A stretch of DNA of 64,000 nt from Novilysobacter antarcticus (GCF_019802285.1 NZ_JAIEUJ010000002.1:558001-622000); one strand, 5' to 3'. Positions 9,201 to 18,436 are shown, numbered from the stretch's first letter. The notes: generated by a model from the letters alone, not told the origin. Made by a program: numbers and translations.

Positions 9201-10507
9201 AAATCCGCCTCGCTGTACAGGCGGTAACAGGTGCCATCGGACACCCGCCCGCAGCGCCCCTTGCGCTGGTTGGCGCTGGCCTGGCTGATCGGCTCGATGT
9301 GGAGACGGTCCAGCTTGCTACGCGGGCTGTAACGCTTGACCCGGGCCAGGCCCGGATCCACCACGTAGCCAATCCGGGGCACGGTCAGCGAGGTCTCGGC
9401 GACGTTGGTCGCCAGTACGATGCGGCGCTGGGTCCCGGGCTTGAACACCCGGTCCTGGTCGCGCACCGACAGGCGTGCGTACAGCGGCAACACCTCGGTG
9501 TGGCGGTATTTGCGTGCCTCCAGTGCACGATGGGCGTCGCGGATCTCGCGCTCGCCGGGCAGGAACACCAGCACATCACCGCGCGGATCCTCGCGGCTGA
9601 TCTCATCGCAGGCGGCGACGATACCGTCGTTGATCGTGCGCTCGCCCTCACGCGCTGCCGTGCCATCCGTACCCTCGGCGTCTCCTTCCAGCGGGCGGTA
9701 GCGCACCGACACCGGATAGCCGCGGCCTTCCACATCGACCACCGGCGCGTTGTCGAAATGCGCCGAGAACCGCGCGGTATCGATTGTTGCCGAGGTCACG
9801 ATGACCTTCAGGTCGGGCCGCTTGCGCAGCAGCTGCTTCAGATAACCCAGCAGGAAGTCGATGTTGAGGCTGCGCTCGTGTGCCTCGTCGACCAGGATGG
9901 TGTCGTAGCGCGACAGCCAGCGATCCGACTGGATCTCCGCCAGCAGGATGCCGTCGGTCATGAACTTGATCGCCGTATCCTCGCCGACGTTCTCGCTGAA
10001 GCGGACCTGGAAGCCGACCGTGGTTCCCAGCGGCGTATTGAGCTCTTCGGCGACGCGCTTCGCCACTGCGCGCGCGGCAATCCGACGCGGCTGGGTGCAG
10101 CCGATCATGCCCGCCGCACCGCGGCCGGCTGCCAGGCACAGCTTGGGCAGCTGGGTGGTCTTGCCCGAGCCCGTCTCGCCGGCGACCACGATCACCTGAT
10201 GCTTGCCGATCAACTCGACAATGCGGTCGGCTTGGCTGGCGATCGGCAGGGACGGATCGACCGGCGCCGGCGGCAGCGCTGCGGCCCGCACCTCACGGCG
10301 GGCGATCGACTGCTTCAGCGCATCCTCGAAAAGCGCCTGCAGCGTTGCATCGGCCGGTGCATTTCGCCAGCGCGACCACAGACCGTGCAGCCGCCCGCGA
10401 TCACGGCTCAGCGCGGCGTCGATGCTTCGTCGCCCGACCTCCAGCCCGGCGACGGCCGTGCTGCGGGGTCGTGACGCGGCGTTGTCATGGGAGTTGCTAC
10501 GGTTCAT
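6290..10507 (-). CDS. hrpA: HrpA, DEAH-box ATP-dependent RNA helicase
   Basis: A 1405-residue DEAH/RHA helicase of the bacterial HrpA type, which acts on RNA and, in E. coli, on fimbrial mRNA and stalled ribosomes. Visible motifs are Walker A GETGSGKT (110-117), TQPRR (motif Ia), DEAH (207-210), SAT in VTSATIDTARF and the QRKGRCGR motif VI. The C-terminal 600 residues are the HrpA-specific region. About residues 622-689 form a low-complexity insertion rich in Ala/Pro/Thr with a basic RRRRRGGRTK run, which may contact RNA. It is divergent from dps, with 83 bases between the two starts. Confidence 0.93.
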   Translation of the reverse strand: MNRSNSHDNAASRPRSTAVAGLEVGRRSIDAALSRDRGRLHGLWSRWRNAPADATLQALFEDALKQSIARREVRAAALPPAPVDPSLPIASQADRIVELIGKHQVIVVAGETGSGKTTQLPKLCLAAGRGAAGMIGCTQPRRIAARAVAKRVAEELNTPLGTTVGFQVRFSENVGEDTAIKFMTDGILLAEIQSDRWLSRYDTILVDEAHERSLNIDFLLGYLKQLLRKRPDLKVIVTSATIDTARFSAHFDNAPVVDVEGRGYPVSVRYRPLEGDAEGTDGTAAREGERTINDGIVAACDEISREDPRGDVLVFLPGEREIRDAHRALEARKYRHTEVLPLYARLSVRDQDRVFKPGTQRRIVLATNVAETSLTVPRIGYVVDPGLARVKRYSPRSKLDRLHIEPISQASANQRKGRCGRVSDGTCYRLYSEADFESRPEYTDPEIHRAALAGVILRMLSLGLGDIEQFPFLEPPDSRAIADGWQQLAELGAVDDSRKLTAVGRLMARMPVDVKLARMLVAANAHRCVREMLAIASFLGIQDPRERPADQRAAADNAHALFADPASEFAGILKLWDAYQDAHEEFTQSQLRRWCEKHFLGFLRMREWRELHRQLKLMAVELGWDPGASAVAVSGPAAKEKAAAAPTPSPTSAPPARRRRRGGRTKNDQSAPAGNRAAAVAGESETERLGRGAYALLHRALIAGLPTQIGHRIKPADAPQPPAAIKPAERKVMDRKAGGYEGPRGRRFQLFPGSALARRPPPWVLSATLLDTAQLWAMTNAAIEPDWVIDELPHLLARRHHDPRWARSQGKVVGSEQISLFGLVLAPKRPVHYGALYPEESRVIFARDALVTGEINTRSVFLKRNLATLEKALEEEAKQRRAGLVVDEEWMVEWYLQRLPADVHNTQALDAWYARLPAPQKAALEWSLDELMVGDSTDGQRFPSSIALGNVQLPVSYRFEPGAVDDGMTVSVPLHLLNALDTVRLGWLVPGLVEDKATALIRGLPKAQRRNYVPAPDFARAFHEAFPEPQDAPLTEVLARFLGKVTGSALDAGEFDESVLEPHLRVNLRLLGAADERQRSADIVLAESRDLQELRTRFGERAAKAFAARAAKGMGQRGLVRFPDEAIPASVPGVAGMPAFPALHDDGDSASLRVHADRAKAERAHPGGVRRLLWLALADARKQARKQLPVSAKLGLLYAAIEAAAPRTQAPPEGDRLRADLVDGAFASLVANDVADIRDPGAFEARRAEVAKALFGQSMQRLQQAEEILTAVSHARASLESPLIGWASGNLDDMRAQLAALTPAGFLRDVPADVLKEYPRYLKALALRGERALRDPTRDQARMLELTPFSDALAEAATRGELQQPGWQELRWQLEELRVSLFAQELGTRGVSAKKLAAQLARLRS

Positions 10508-10576
10508 CAGGTTGATTCAACGAAACAGCGCAATGGTGGGTCACGCGACGAACCATTGTCATCGCACTTGTCGATC

Positions 10577-10584
10577 AAAGGAGA
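10577..10584 (+). promoter_or_regulatory. Strong ribosome binding site of dps
   Basis: AAAGGAGA lies six bases before the ATG at 10591. It is nearly a full complement of the 16S anti-Shine-Dalgarno and fixes the start of dps. It fits an abundant protein. Confidence 0.65.
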
Positions 10585-10590
10585 ACCTCA

Positions 10591-11181
10591 ATGGCTAAGC
10601 CAGCACCGGCCGCAACGAAAAAGACCACCGATTCCAGCGCCAAGACGAAGGGCAGCGGCACGCGCCCCAGCCCGGTCGCATCGCCGGCCAAGGGTTCCGG
10701 GGCCCCGCCAGTGGATATCGGGATGAGCAGCACCGATCGCAAGAACGTCGCCGACGGCCTGTCCCACTTCCTCGCCGACGCCTACACGCTGTACCTGAAG
10801 ACGCACAACTTCCACTGGAACGTCACCGGCCCGATGTTCAATACGCTGCACGTGATGTTCGAGACCCAGTACGCCGAGCAGTGGGTCGCCCTGGACGAGA
10901 TCGCAGAGCGCATTCGCGCACTTGGTTTCAATGCGCCGGGTTCCTACAGCGAGTTCATGAAGCTCTCTTCCATCCGCGAAGAGCCCGGCCTGGCCGATAC
11001 CGCCGACTGGCGGGAGATGGTGCGCCAGCTCACGGTCGGCAACGAGGCGGTCTGCCGCACTGCCCGCTCGGTGCTCACCACCGCCGATGACGCCAGCGAC
11101 GACCCCACCGTGGACCTGCTGACCCAGCGCCTGCACACCCACGAGAAGTACGCCTGGATGCTGCGCTCGCTGCTGCAGTAA
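10591..11181 (+). CDS. dps: Dps-family ferritin (DNA-protecting mini-ferritin)
   Basis: Dps proteins form 12-mers that oxidise Fe(II) with peroxide and shield DNA. Aligning to E. coli Dps by eye, the inter-subunit ferroxidase ligands are H75 and H87 from one subunit, with E91 in place of the usual Asp, and D102 and E106 in LDEIAER. The core begins near residue 45. The first 44 residues are disordered and rich in Lys, Pro, Ser and Ala. Such a tail binds DNA in other Dps proteins. The length of 196 exceeds the usual 160-170 because of it. The strong ribosome binding site supports high expression. It converges with the DUF11 gene, with only five bases between stops and no obvious terminator. Confidence 0.88.
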   Translation: MAKPAPAATKKTTDSSAKTKGSGTRPSPVASPAKGSGAPPVDIGMSSTDRKNVADGLSHFLADAYTLYLKTHNFHWNVTGPMFNTLHVMFETQYAEQWVALDEIAERIRALGFNAPGSYSEFMKLSSIREEPGLADTADWREMVRQLTVGNEAVCRTARSVLTTADDASDDPTVDLLTQRLHTHEKYAWMLRSLLQ

Positions 11182-11186
11182 CGCGA

Positions 11187-13613
11187 TTACTTCACGCGCA
11201 CGCGGAAACCCATCTCCACGGTCTTGCCCGGGGCAAACGTGCCCCGGGGCTTCAGCCGGATATCGGTCACGGCGGCATCTACGCCATTGGCGTCGGCGAT
11301 CGGCACATGGGTCCAGGTGGCACCGCCGTCGCTTGAGAAATCCACGTCGTCGGTGAGGTCAGCCAAGGTGTTGAAGTTCAGCGACAGCGTGCTGCTGCCG
11401 GGGGTGAAGAACACCGGAGAGATCCCGGCGATGTCAGGCAGGTCGTTGACGAACAAAACCGTGTTGAGCGGGATCGGATCGCTCACCACCATTGAGTTGG
11501 CGTCCGTGATCGTTCCGGACGGACTGGTCACGGTGATTCGGTAAGTGACCAGTGCACCGGGAATGGCCTTGGGATTTACAAGCTTGTTGATCGGATCCCA
11601 GTAGACCGTAGACGTTTTGGCGATGGTCAGCGGCGCGGCAGCCACCTGGAAGCCGACGTTCCTGGTGTGGGTGACGGTACCCTCGGTGCCTTCCCTTCCG
11701 GTGACGCTGGCAATCCAGCTGCCCGCTTTGGCACCCGCCGGCAGCGTGTAGCTGTATTGATAGGTTTTGCTGGCGGCCGTCGCCGCCCCAACAATTTCAG
11801 TCATTTGAGCCGCGGCTACCTGAGCCGTACCCGCGGGATCGGTCAGCCGGATGCTGGCGCCGCTTACATCAAAGGCGCCAAACGGATCGCTGATCACGGC
11901 ACGAACATATACCGTATTGCCGGCGACGAAGCTCGGTTGCGTCGTGGTAGCCGGGTACGGGGCCGAATACACCACAACACTGTCTACGTTGATGACGGTC
12001 GGTGTGTCGAAGGTCAGGACACTGGCGCCTTGACCGGCGGTTTTCTGGTACACGGATATGTTCCGGTTGGTACCGCTTGTCGCATTGTTGTATACGCGCA
12101 AGACCAAGTAGTCACCTGCCGCCAGGGTGGTTTGTGGCGTTGCCACAGTGAAATCCACGGCCTCGGCGCCAGAGTTAATGTTCTTCGTACCGGAGGCCCC
12201 GAGGATCACGCCGCTGCTGGTGCGCAGTTCAACTTTGACCGCGCGGTTGCTGGAGGTGCTGTCGCCCGTCGCAGCGAGGACAAGGCGTGCGAGCACGTTC
12301 TGCGCAGTCAGGGTGAGGGTCCTGCCGACGGGGACCGCAGGTGCCATTATCCAGTCACTGGAGGCACCGCGCGCGATCTGCTCGACCGGAACCGTGGAAT
12401 TGGCCGCTTGCGGCGTCCGCGTCAAGCGTCGGTTGTCGTACACATACAGGATCTTGTTGCCCTTGGCGGGCTCAGGCGTTCCGACAATCACGGTCGGGTC
12501 CAGGCTGTCGTTGTTCGCCGGGTTGTAGTCAAACATCGGGTTCGAGACCGACACACTGTTCTCGACGCTCGCCGGCGCATTGAACGCCACACTCACATTG
12601 AGCGTTATGGCCGGGAGGCTTCCGCCATTGGCCAGGGACATCGGATTGGTACAGGTCACCACCTGGCCCACCGCACTGCATGTCCACCCCGCCCCGCTGG
12701 CGGACACGTAAGTCAGCCCGGCAGGGAGAGTGTCTACAACTTTGGTTATGCCTGTGGTCGCGTTGGTGCCGTTGTTACGAACGACGATGTTGTAGCTGCC
12801 ACTGCCACCGGCACTGAAGCTGCCGGTGTGTGACTTGGTGATCGAAAGGTCGGCCGACGGGAACTTCACCCCGAACAACACGCCCTGCAAGCCGCCGGCC
12901 ACCATTTCGGCGGTCACATTGCGCACGTTGCCGGTGGTCGCGAACGCGTAGCTGCCGACGGCGCCGGCCACGCCGACCTGTTTCACGGTGTTGGTGCCGA
13001 CGCCCGTCAAGTCGGGATAGGCCGCTGCCGTCCCATAGGCGATCTGCGCCAACAGCGACCAGGGGTCGCCATCGGTGGTGAAACGCAGCGATTCGCCGTT
13101 ATTGGTGGACTCCGCATCGGCGGCCACAAACACAAACGGGACCCCGCTGCCTCCACTGGTGGTGACCGTAATGCCCGACAGCGACGCCGTGACCGTGGAG
13201 CCATTGTTCCGCGTGTAAAGCACGGGCTTTCCGCTGATACCCAGGAACGCGGAATTGCCGAACGCGCCGCCCGTCCATGTCGGCACCGCACGTGCGTCCA
13301 ATGCAATTGCATTTGCATTTGCATTGCCGGAGACTTTCAAGGTGAAACTCAACGTGGCGCCGCCTGGCAAGCTCACCACGAAGGGCTGTCCCCCCGCGCC
13401 GCGCGCAGTCCCGTCGTTGTAGCCCGACATGTCAAACCAGCAATAGGTCGCGTAGTCCGCCGGGGCCGTGCCCTGGGTGGTCGACGCGGAGCAGGTGGTG
13501 GTGGCCGCGAAAGCCGGGGCGGCAGACAACCAGCCGAGCAAAACGAACGCCAGCACCACCCAGATCCGGCGGGCGGTCGAGTGCGACGAGCGCTTTACCT
13601 GTTCCCGGATCAT
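11187..13613 (-). CDS. Secreted DUF11-repeat surface protein (808 aa), last gene of the DUF11 operon
   Basis: Signal peptide 1-36 (cleavage after AAPAFA) leads an all-beta protein. Residues about 40-265 resemble CshA/adhesin-type domains (FVVSLPGGATLSFTLKV). A DUF11 domain starts near 267 (DLSITKSHTGSFSAGGSGSY). The middle carries further beta-sandwich modules. The C-terminal module begins TIAKTSTVYWDPINKLVNPK and ends MGFRVRVK at the stop. Almost the same module (KTSTVISDPFNLTVNPKAI) is in the 388-residue protein of the operon. The start overlaps the stop of the upstream barrel gene by four bases (ATGA), so translation is coupled. Inference: a surface-exposed fibre or adhesin subunit whose anchor or exporter is the upstream barrel. 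There is no enzymatic motif. Confidence 0.8.
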   Translation of the reverse strand: MIREQVKRSSHSTARRIWVVLAFVLLGWLSAAPAFAATTTCSASTTQGTAPADYATYCWFDMSGYNDGTARGAGGQPFVVSLPGGATLSFTLKVSGNANANAIALDARAVPTWTGGAFGNSAFLGISGKPVLYTRNNGSTVTASLSGITVTTSGGSGVPFVFVAADAESTNNGESLRFTTDGDPWSLLAQIAYGTAAAYPDLTGVGTNTVKQVGVAGAVGSYAFATTGNVRNVTAEMVAGGLQGVLFGVKFPSADLSITKSHTGSFSAGGSGSYNIVVRNNGTNATTGITKVVDTLPAGLTYVSASGAGWTCSAVGQVVTCTNPMSLANGGSLPAITLNVSVAFNAPASVENSVSVSNPMFDYNPANNDSLDPTVIVGTPEPAKGNKILYVYDNRRLTRTPQAANSTVPVEQIARGASSDWIMAPAVPVGRTLTLTAQNVLARLVLAATGDSTSSNRAVKVELRTSSGVILGASGTKNINSGAEAVDFTVATPQTTLAAGDYLVLRVYNNATSGTNRNISVYQKTAGQGASVLTFDTPTVINVDSVVVYSAPYPATTTQPSFVAGNTVYVRAVISDPFGAFDVSGASIRLTDPAGTAQVAAAQMTEIVGAATAASKTYQYSYTLPAGAKAGSWIASVTGREGTEGTVTHTRNVGFQVAAAPLTIAKTSTVYWDPINKLVNPKAIPGALVTYRITVTSPSGTITDANSMVVSDPIPLNTVLFVNDLPDIAGISPVFFTPGSSTLSLNFNTLADLTDDVDFSSDGGATWTHVPIADANGVDAAVTDIRLKPRGTFAPGKTVEMGFRVRVK
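13307..13324. repeat. (TTGCAT)x3 in-frame tandem repeat
   Basis: Three perfect six-base units lie inside the 808-residue DUF11 gene and encode alternating Asn and Ala residues. The unit is a multiple of three, so slippage would change protein length by two residues without a frameshift. Confidence 0.6.
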
Positions 13614-16600
13614 CGCGCGCGCCCCACCGAGTCCAGAACTCCGCTCAACGCCGGCGTGGACTGGTCGAACTTGAAGCGCATCATCAGGTAGGCACCCTGC
13701 CTGGTGTAATGGGCGGAATCAAAATCACGATCTTCGAACCCGACCACGTTGTAGCCCACGCTGAACCACGCATTGGTGAAGGGTGATACACCCATCACCG
13801 GACCGACCGCGTAGCTGAAATTATTCTGGCTCCACGCGTGTCGGACGCTGCCGCGAAGACCGATGTCGAACTTCTGGTTGACGTCGAAACGCCATTCCAG
13901 GCCAATGATGTCGGTATAGCCCGCGTAGTCGCGGCCGTCATAGCCGTAACGGTCAAACACGTATTTGGAACCGTAATACAGCGACCACTGGCTGCGCTGG
14001 CCCGCTTCAAACAGGTTGCCCTGCATATCCTCAGCAGTCCATTCGTCGGAAACGTGGTTGATGACGAAATTGTTGACCAGACGGCGCGACCGCGCGTCAC
14101 CGGTGACCGCCATCGTATTCTGGCCGATCACGCTGTCGCTGCTCCCATTTCGCAATTCATCAAGGCGCAGTTCAAGGCGGTTGAGCAGCGACCACTGGCT
14201 ACCCAGTGGCCGCCAGGCCCACGACAGGCCTACGTTGGCGAGCAAACCACGACCGCCGAGCGCTTGCCCGACGGAGAACGCCTGCGCCGAAGCGGCAAAC
14301 GCCATGCCGGTGTCGATCTGGCGAAGGAATGCCGTGGTGAACCCATAGCGGTCGGAAGTGTCGGCCTCGCGACCTTCGATGCGCCCGTTCCACGACCACA
14401 GCTCGCTGCGATACGTCGCACCGGCCGAGAGCGCCGTGAAGTCCTCGGTCAATGCGCCACCGTCGCGGATCCCCCCGGGGGCGATCGGGCCGCTGCCGGG
14501 AGCCGTCAACGGGGGAGCGTCGCCAGAGGCGTTGAATGCGTGGCTGGTGTCCAGCGCCAGGTCCACCGCCCAGTTCTTGCCAATGTGGAGCGACTGGTTA
14601 AGCCCGAACAAACCGAAGGTGCGTGGGCCGTACTCGGAAATCTGGCTCTGGTTGAGGGTGCTGGTCAATCGTGCGCCCTTCCATGGCACCACTTCGAAAC
14701 CCAGGCGGGTGGTTGCCGTGTCCCGGGTCTCGCCATCAGTGAACTCCTGCGCGGCAATCAGCCGCAGGGCGTCGTTGATGGCGTAAGCGGCGCCCAATTG
14801 CAGTCGGGTCGGGAAATCGACGCTCTCGTTTCGCCCGGCCAGCCCGAGCTCTGCGGCGACGCTCAGCTCGAGCCTTTTGTCGAGCAACGACCGATTGCCA
14901 CCCAGGGTGAGTTGCCGGGATTCCTTCACCTCTCCCGTCAGTGCCTGATCGCGCACGACCTGCAGACCGGCGCGCGCGCCCCAAACCTCGGCACGGTAAT
15001 CCAGCTGCGCGTTGACCGCGTCCCGTGTCGCTCCGCCGACCAGATCCTCCTGATGGTAGGCCTGCTGCTGCAGAGCAAATTTCTCATCGACCCGCCACTG
15101 CGTGTCCAGACCGATCTTGTACATCCCCGACTCGCTGGCATTCTGCTGGTTCACGCCGAATCCGGGCGCCTGGCGACGGACGTAAGCCAGCGCGTCGAAC
15201 CGCGCGCCGTGGTGCTCCAACTCCACCAGATACGCGCTTCCGGAACGGTCCTGCAATCCGTCATCACCGTCGCTGCTGGCAACCTCGACGCGGAGTTCGG
15301 TGGAATCGCTTACCTTCAGTTTGGCGTCGACACCGGCCAGGCGCGTGTTGCCCGTGCTGTCCTTCTCCGAGAGGTAGGTCACCCCGGCGGCGAGTCGCCC
15401 GTCGAGCAGTTTCGCGCCGACGCGACCGCCCGCGTTGAGCTGCTGGTCGCCGCGCCCGATCGTTTCGTACTCAACCACGATGATGGTGGGATTGAAGCCG
15501 AAATCCCGGCTGGCGATGGGCTCACGGAAGAACAGCGTGCCCGCACCGTAGTCGATGTCGTAATCGAGATGCCGGGTAAGCGTGCGTGTTTCGAGGATGA
15601 TCTCGCTGCGGAAGCGGTCGCGGGTCTCGATCCGCACGCGCTCGCCATTAATGGCGACGTTGCCCCGCGACAGCCGGTACAGCCCTGACGTACCGTTGCC
15701 CTGGATCTCGTCGCGGGCGAAATTCTGGTCGGTCTCGGCAGCGAAACCGCTGAACTCGACCACCGGACCACGGTACTCGACCTTGACGCCATTCAGCGTG
15801 CGGTTGTAGCGCGAGAGCTGGGTGCGGTCCAGCCCGGTCACGTAGTCTCCGAACAAGGCATAGAACTGGTCGCGTTCCAGCTTGACGTAGAGCTTGTCGG
15901 TGCTGGACGCGTCGTAGCCTTGCTGGGTGGTATCGCCATACAGGGTGTAGAACTTCTCCGGGTCGATGCTGGAGAGAAGGTTCTGGCGGTTCAGGCGATC
16001 GGTGGGTTTGTCCGAATCGTAGGCCAGGGTCAACATCCACTTGCCCTGCACCCGCCCCTTGGCATAAAGCGAGAGTTGCCCGTCGGTATACAGACCGCCC
16101 TGCTCGCCCTGCTCGGCCAGTGCTTGAGCGTTGCCCTTGAGAGTGTCGTAACCAACGGTACCGGAGGCAAAGCCGACCACCACCCAATCTCGCGGCGAGG
16201 ACTCCAGCCAGACGCTGAGCTCGTCTTCTCGCGCACTGCCACCATTGTTGTCCTGGAAACGGAACTGCAGTTCCGCGCTGCCAGCCACCGAGGTCGGCGC
16301 CAGCTCGATGTACGCCACGCCGTCATCGCCCTCCACGTGCCAGCTTGGCTGGAATCGATCCAGGCCGGCGAGCTGGCGCTCCTGCTGCGCCTGCACGGTC
16401 TGTGCCGGGAGGTAAGGCGCGGATAGCTGGAAGGCGCCAGTGACGCCCGCGCGTACCGGACGGCCACTACGGTCAAGCAAGCGCACCGCGATCACCGGCT
16501 TCTGGATGCCATCGGCGACCAGCACGGACTGCTCCGGCACCAGTACAGCGCGCGCCGCGGCGCCGGAATAATGCACGGTGCGATCCAGCCTGGCGACGAC

Positions 16601-18436
16601 GTTGCCATTCGTATCCTGCAGGCGGGCAACGAACAGGTTGTCCCCATCCGCGAGCGGGACGGCGGTCCAGCGGGTGATCGCAATGCTCTTGTCCGCACTG
16701 GTTGAACTGCCGTCGTAGTTGATAGCCGACACCGGCTCGCCGTTGCGGCTCAACACCACTTTTTGTCCTGGCGCGTGCTTGATCACGATGCGGGTGGTGG
16801 GCGACCGTGGGTTGTAGGTCAACCCCGGGAACAGCCACTCTGCTCCCGCAACCCGCCCGGCGAACCAGTCGACATCCCCACCGCCCGCAGCGGTGGCGTC
16901 ATTGAGGATCGCCAGACGCGCACGCCGTCGCTCGGTCAACGCCTCGTCAGCCACCGAGGCGGCGATTGATTCGCCTGCAGAAACGCCGCCGCTCGTGGCC
17001 AGCGGCTTTCCGCGCAGCCGGAAGTCGGCCCGCCAAAGGCTCCCACCGTTGGCCTCGACAAACTGCGAGAACGCGCGTCCGGCAAAGCGCGAGTTGGGAT
17101 TGCAAGCCACCGCTTCCTTGTCCGGAGGCAAGGTGTCCAGATCCATCTGGACGACATGGGTGCCAGGTCGCACGCCTTCAAAGTGGTAGGCCCCGTTCTG
17201 GTCGGTCGTCACATACGTACCGTCATCGAGCAGCAGGCGGACGCCGGACACACCCTGGAGATCTGCCGCCGGCAGCCCGCACTCGCCTTCCAGAACGCGC
17301 CCGACAATGGTGAAGTGCGAGGTGAGAAGTGGTTCCTCGATCCGCACAGCGGCCATTGCCTCGTTGGACACCAACCTGCCCAAGCCGGTTGCCTGTGCGC
17401 GGTTGATCGCCTGGCCGGCACGGATATCGCTGGCAATTGCCACCAGATAGGTGATCTCCAAACCCGCGTCGAGTGACAGATCACCGACGGAAATCGCCAA
17501 GCTTCGGCCATCGCCGGTGACCGTGGGATCGGGCACCGCTTTGTCACCGACCCGTAGTGAACCGTGCTGGTAGCGCATCCCAGCCGGAAGGGTGTCGGTA
17601 ATGACCACGTTGCGAATTGTGTCGTCGTGCTTGTTCTGCAGGCTCAGGCGGTACTGCAAGATGTCGCCAGCGGACGCGGTGGGGAGCGAGACCTGTTTGG
17701 CCAGCAACATGCTTCGCTGGGGTTCAAGCGCAAGGGTCTGCACGGTCAAGGTTACGCGGTCGCCGGGGAAGTCCGGGTCGCCGTACACCGCAGTCAACGT
17801 GCCCTCATCGGCCAAGGACAATCGGCAGTCGCCGTGGATTGCCGACGGAGGCGTCGACATGCTTGCTATGACGACCGCGAAAACGCCCGTGTTGACACCG
17901 GTTTCCTGCAGGCGGAGCGTTTCCTCATCACCGGTGGACGTGGTCAGTTTGACCTCGACGTACTCGCGCACTGCGAGGTCCTGGTTCCGGTTGGCGTCGT
18001 CCAGACGCAGCAGAACAGGCTGCCCGGGATAGAACCTGGCGGCCGAAGTGGCTTCGGCGACGTCCACATCCAAAGGATTGCCGTTCTGGTCGGTCAGCCC
18101 AGGCATGGGCACGAAAGTGCCCGCGGCCGGGAGTCCGCTTGGTATCTGGCACTGGCCGCCATCCACGGGTAAAGGAGTGGTGTCACCAAGGCCGGGGGAA
18201 TGGCTGAGAAATCCCAGCGAGGCGTTGGTAGGCGCCGGAAGGGTATCGAAACTGACTGTATTGCTGACCAGTCCAATGGCATCGCCGAGCGGAGACCCGC
18301 TCGCAGACACATTTTGATAGGAGACGCTGGCTGTATTTTCGATGGTGGCGGCGGTCGCGGAAACGCACGCGAACGCACCCAGCACCACACTCGCAAGTGC
18401 AATGAGAATACGCGGAACGCGTCCTGGCGATGACAT
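13610..18436 (-). CDS. Very large exported DUF11 protein with predicted C-terminal outer-membrane beta-barrel (1608 aa)
   Basis: Order seen: signal peptide 1-29; a strand IENTASVSYQ; a beta region to about 240; a DUF11 domain about 243-365 (AGDILQYRLSLQNKHDD); a carboxypeptidase-regulatory/SdrD-B-like domain about 374-445 (GVSGVRLLLDDGTYVTTD); Ig-like segments to about 760; then about 800 residues of alternating amphipathic strands rich in aromatic and polar residues, with turns such as LYGDTTQQGYD and DYDIDYGAGTLFF, closing with a strand AYLMMRFKFD. The last half looks like a large outer-membrane barrel. There are no POTRA repeats, TonB box or plug. Role inferred: anchor, assembly platform or exporter for the DUF11 proteins beside it. 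It could simply be an adhesin with a barrel anchor. It follows the 388-residue gene by 74 bases and overlaps the 808-residue gene by four. Confidence 0.75.
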   Translation of the reverse strand: MSSPGRVPRILIALASVVLGAFACVSATAATIENTASVSYQNVSASGSPLGDAIGLVSNTVSFDTLPAPTNASLGFLSHSPGLGDTTPLPVDGGQCQIPSGLPAAGTFVPMPGLTDQNGNPLDVDVAEATSAARFYPGQPVLLRLDDANRNQDLAVREYVEVKLTTSTGDEETLRLQETGVNTGVFAVVIASMSTPPSAIHGDCRLSLADEGTLTAVYGDPDFPGDRVTLTVQTLALEPQRSMLLAKQVSLPTASAGDILQYRLSLQNKHDDTIRNVVITDTLPAGMRYQHGSLRVGDKAVPDPTVTGDGRSLAISVGDLSLDAGLEITYLVAIASDIRAGQAINRAQATGLGRLVSNEAMAAVRIEEPLLTSHFTIVGRVLEGECGLPAADLQGVSGVRLLLDDGTYVTTDQNGAYHFEGVRPGTHVVQMDLDTLPPDKEAVACNPNSRFAGRAFSQFVEANGGSLWRADFRLRGKPLATSGGVSAGESIAASVADEALTERRRARLAILNDATAAGGGDVDWFAGRVAGAEWLFPGLTYNPRSPTTRIVIKHAPGQKVVLSRNGEPVSAINYDGSSTSADKSIAITRWTAVPLADGDNLFVARLQDTNGNVVARLDRTVHYSGAAARAVLVPEQSVLVADGIQKPVIAVRLLDRSGRPVRAGVTGAFQLSAPYLPAQTVQAQQERQLAGLDRFQPSWHVEGDDGVAYIELAPTSVAGSAELQFRFQDNNGGSAREDELSVWLESSPRDWVVVGFASGTVGYDTLKGNAQALAEQGEQGGLYTDGQLSLYAKGRVQGKWMLTLAYDSDKPTDRLNRQNLLSSIDPEKFYTLYGDTTQQGYDASSTDKLYVKLERDQFYALFGDYVTGLDRTQLSRYNRTLNGVKVEYRGPVVEFSGFAAETDQNFARDEIQGNGTSGLYRLSRGNVAINGERVRIETRDRFRSEIILETRTLTRHLDYDIDYGAGTLFFREPIASRDFGFNPTIIVVEYETIGRGDQQLNAGGRVGAKLLDGRLAAGVTYLSEKDSTGNTRLAGVDAKLKVSDSTELRVEVASSDGDDGLQDRSGSAYLVELEHHGARFDALAYVRRQAPGFGVNQQNASESGMYKIGLDTQWRVDEKFALQQQAYHQEDLVGGATRDAVNAQLDYRAEVWGARAGLQVVRDQALTGEVKESRQLTLGGNRSLLDKRLELSVAAELGLAGRNESVDFPTRLQLGAAYAINDALRLIAAQEFTDGETRDTATTRLGFEVVPWKGARLTSTLNQSQISEYGPRTFGLFGLNQSLHIGKNWAVDLALDTSHAFNASGDAPPLTAPGSGPIAPGGIRDGGALTEDFTALSAGATYRSELWSWNGRIEGREADTSDRYGFTTAFLRQIDTGMAFAASAQAFSVGQALGGRGLLANVGLSWAWRPLGSQWSLLNRLELRLDELRNGSSDSVIGQNTMAVTGDARSRRLVNNFVINHVSDEWTAEDMQGNLFEAGQRSQWSLYYGSKYVFDRYGYDGRDYAGYTDIIGLEWRFDVNQKFDIGLRGSVRHAWSQNNFSYAVGPVMGVSPFTNAWFSVGYNVVGFEDRDFDSAHYTRQGAYLMMRFKFDQSTPALSGVLDSVGRAR

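Noticed and set aside
8672-10474. 600-residue open frame on the plus strand, antisense to hrpA
   Set aside because: Overlaps the conserved helicase core completely and shows Arg/His/Gln-rich shadow composition with no family motif.
13838-15688. 616-residue open frame antisense to the barrel gene
   Set aside because: Shadow of the 1608-residue DUF11 protein; no signal peptide or domain.
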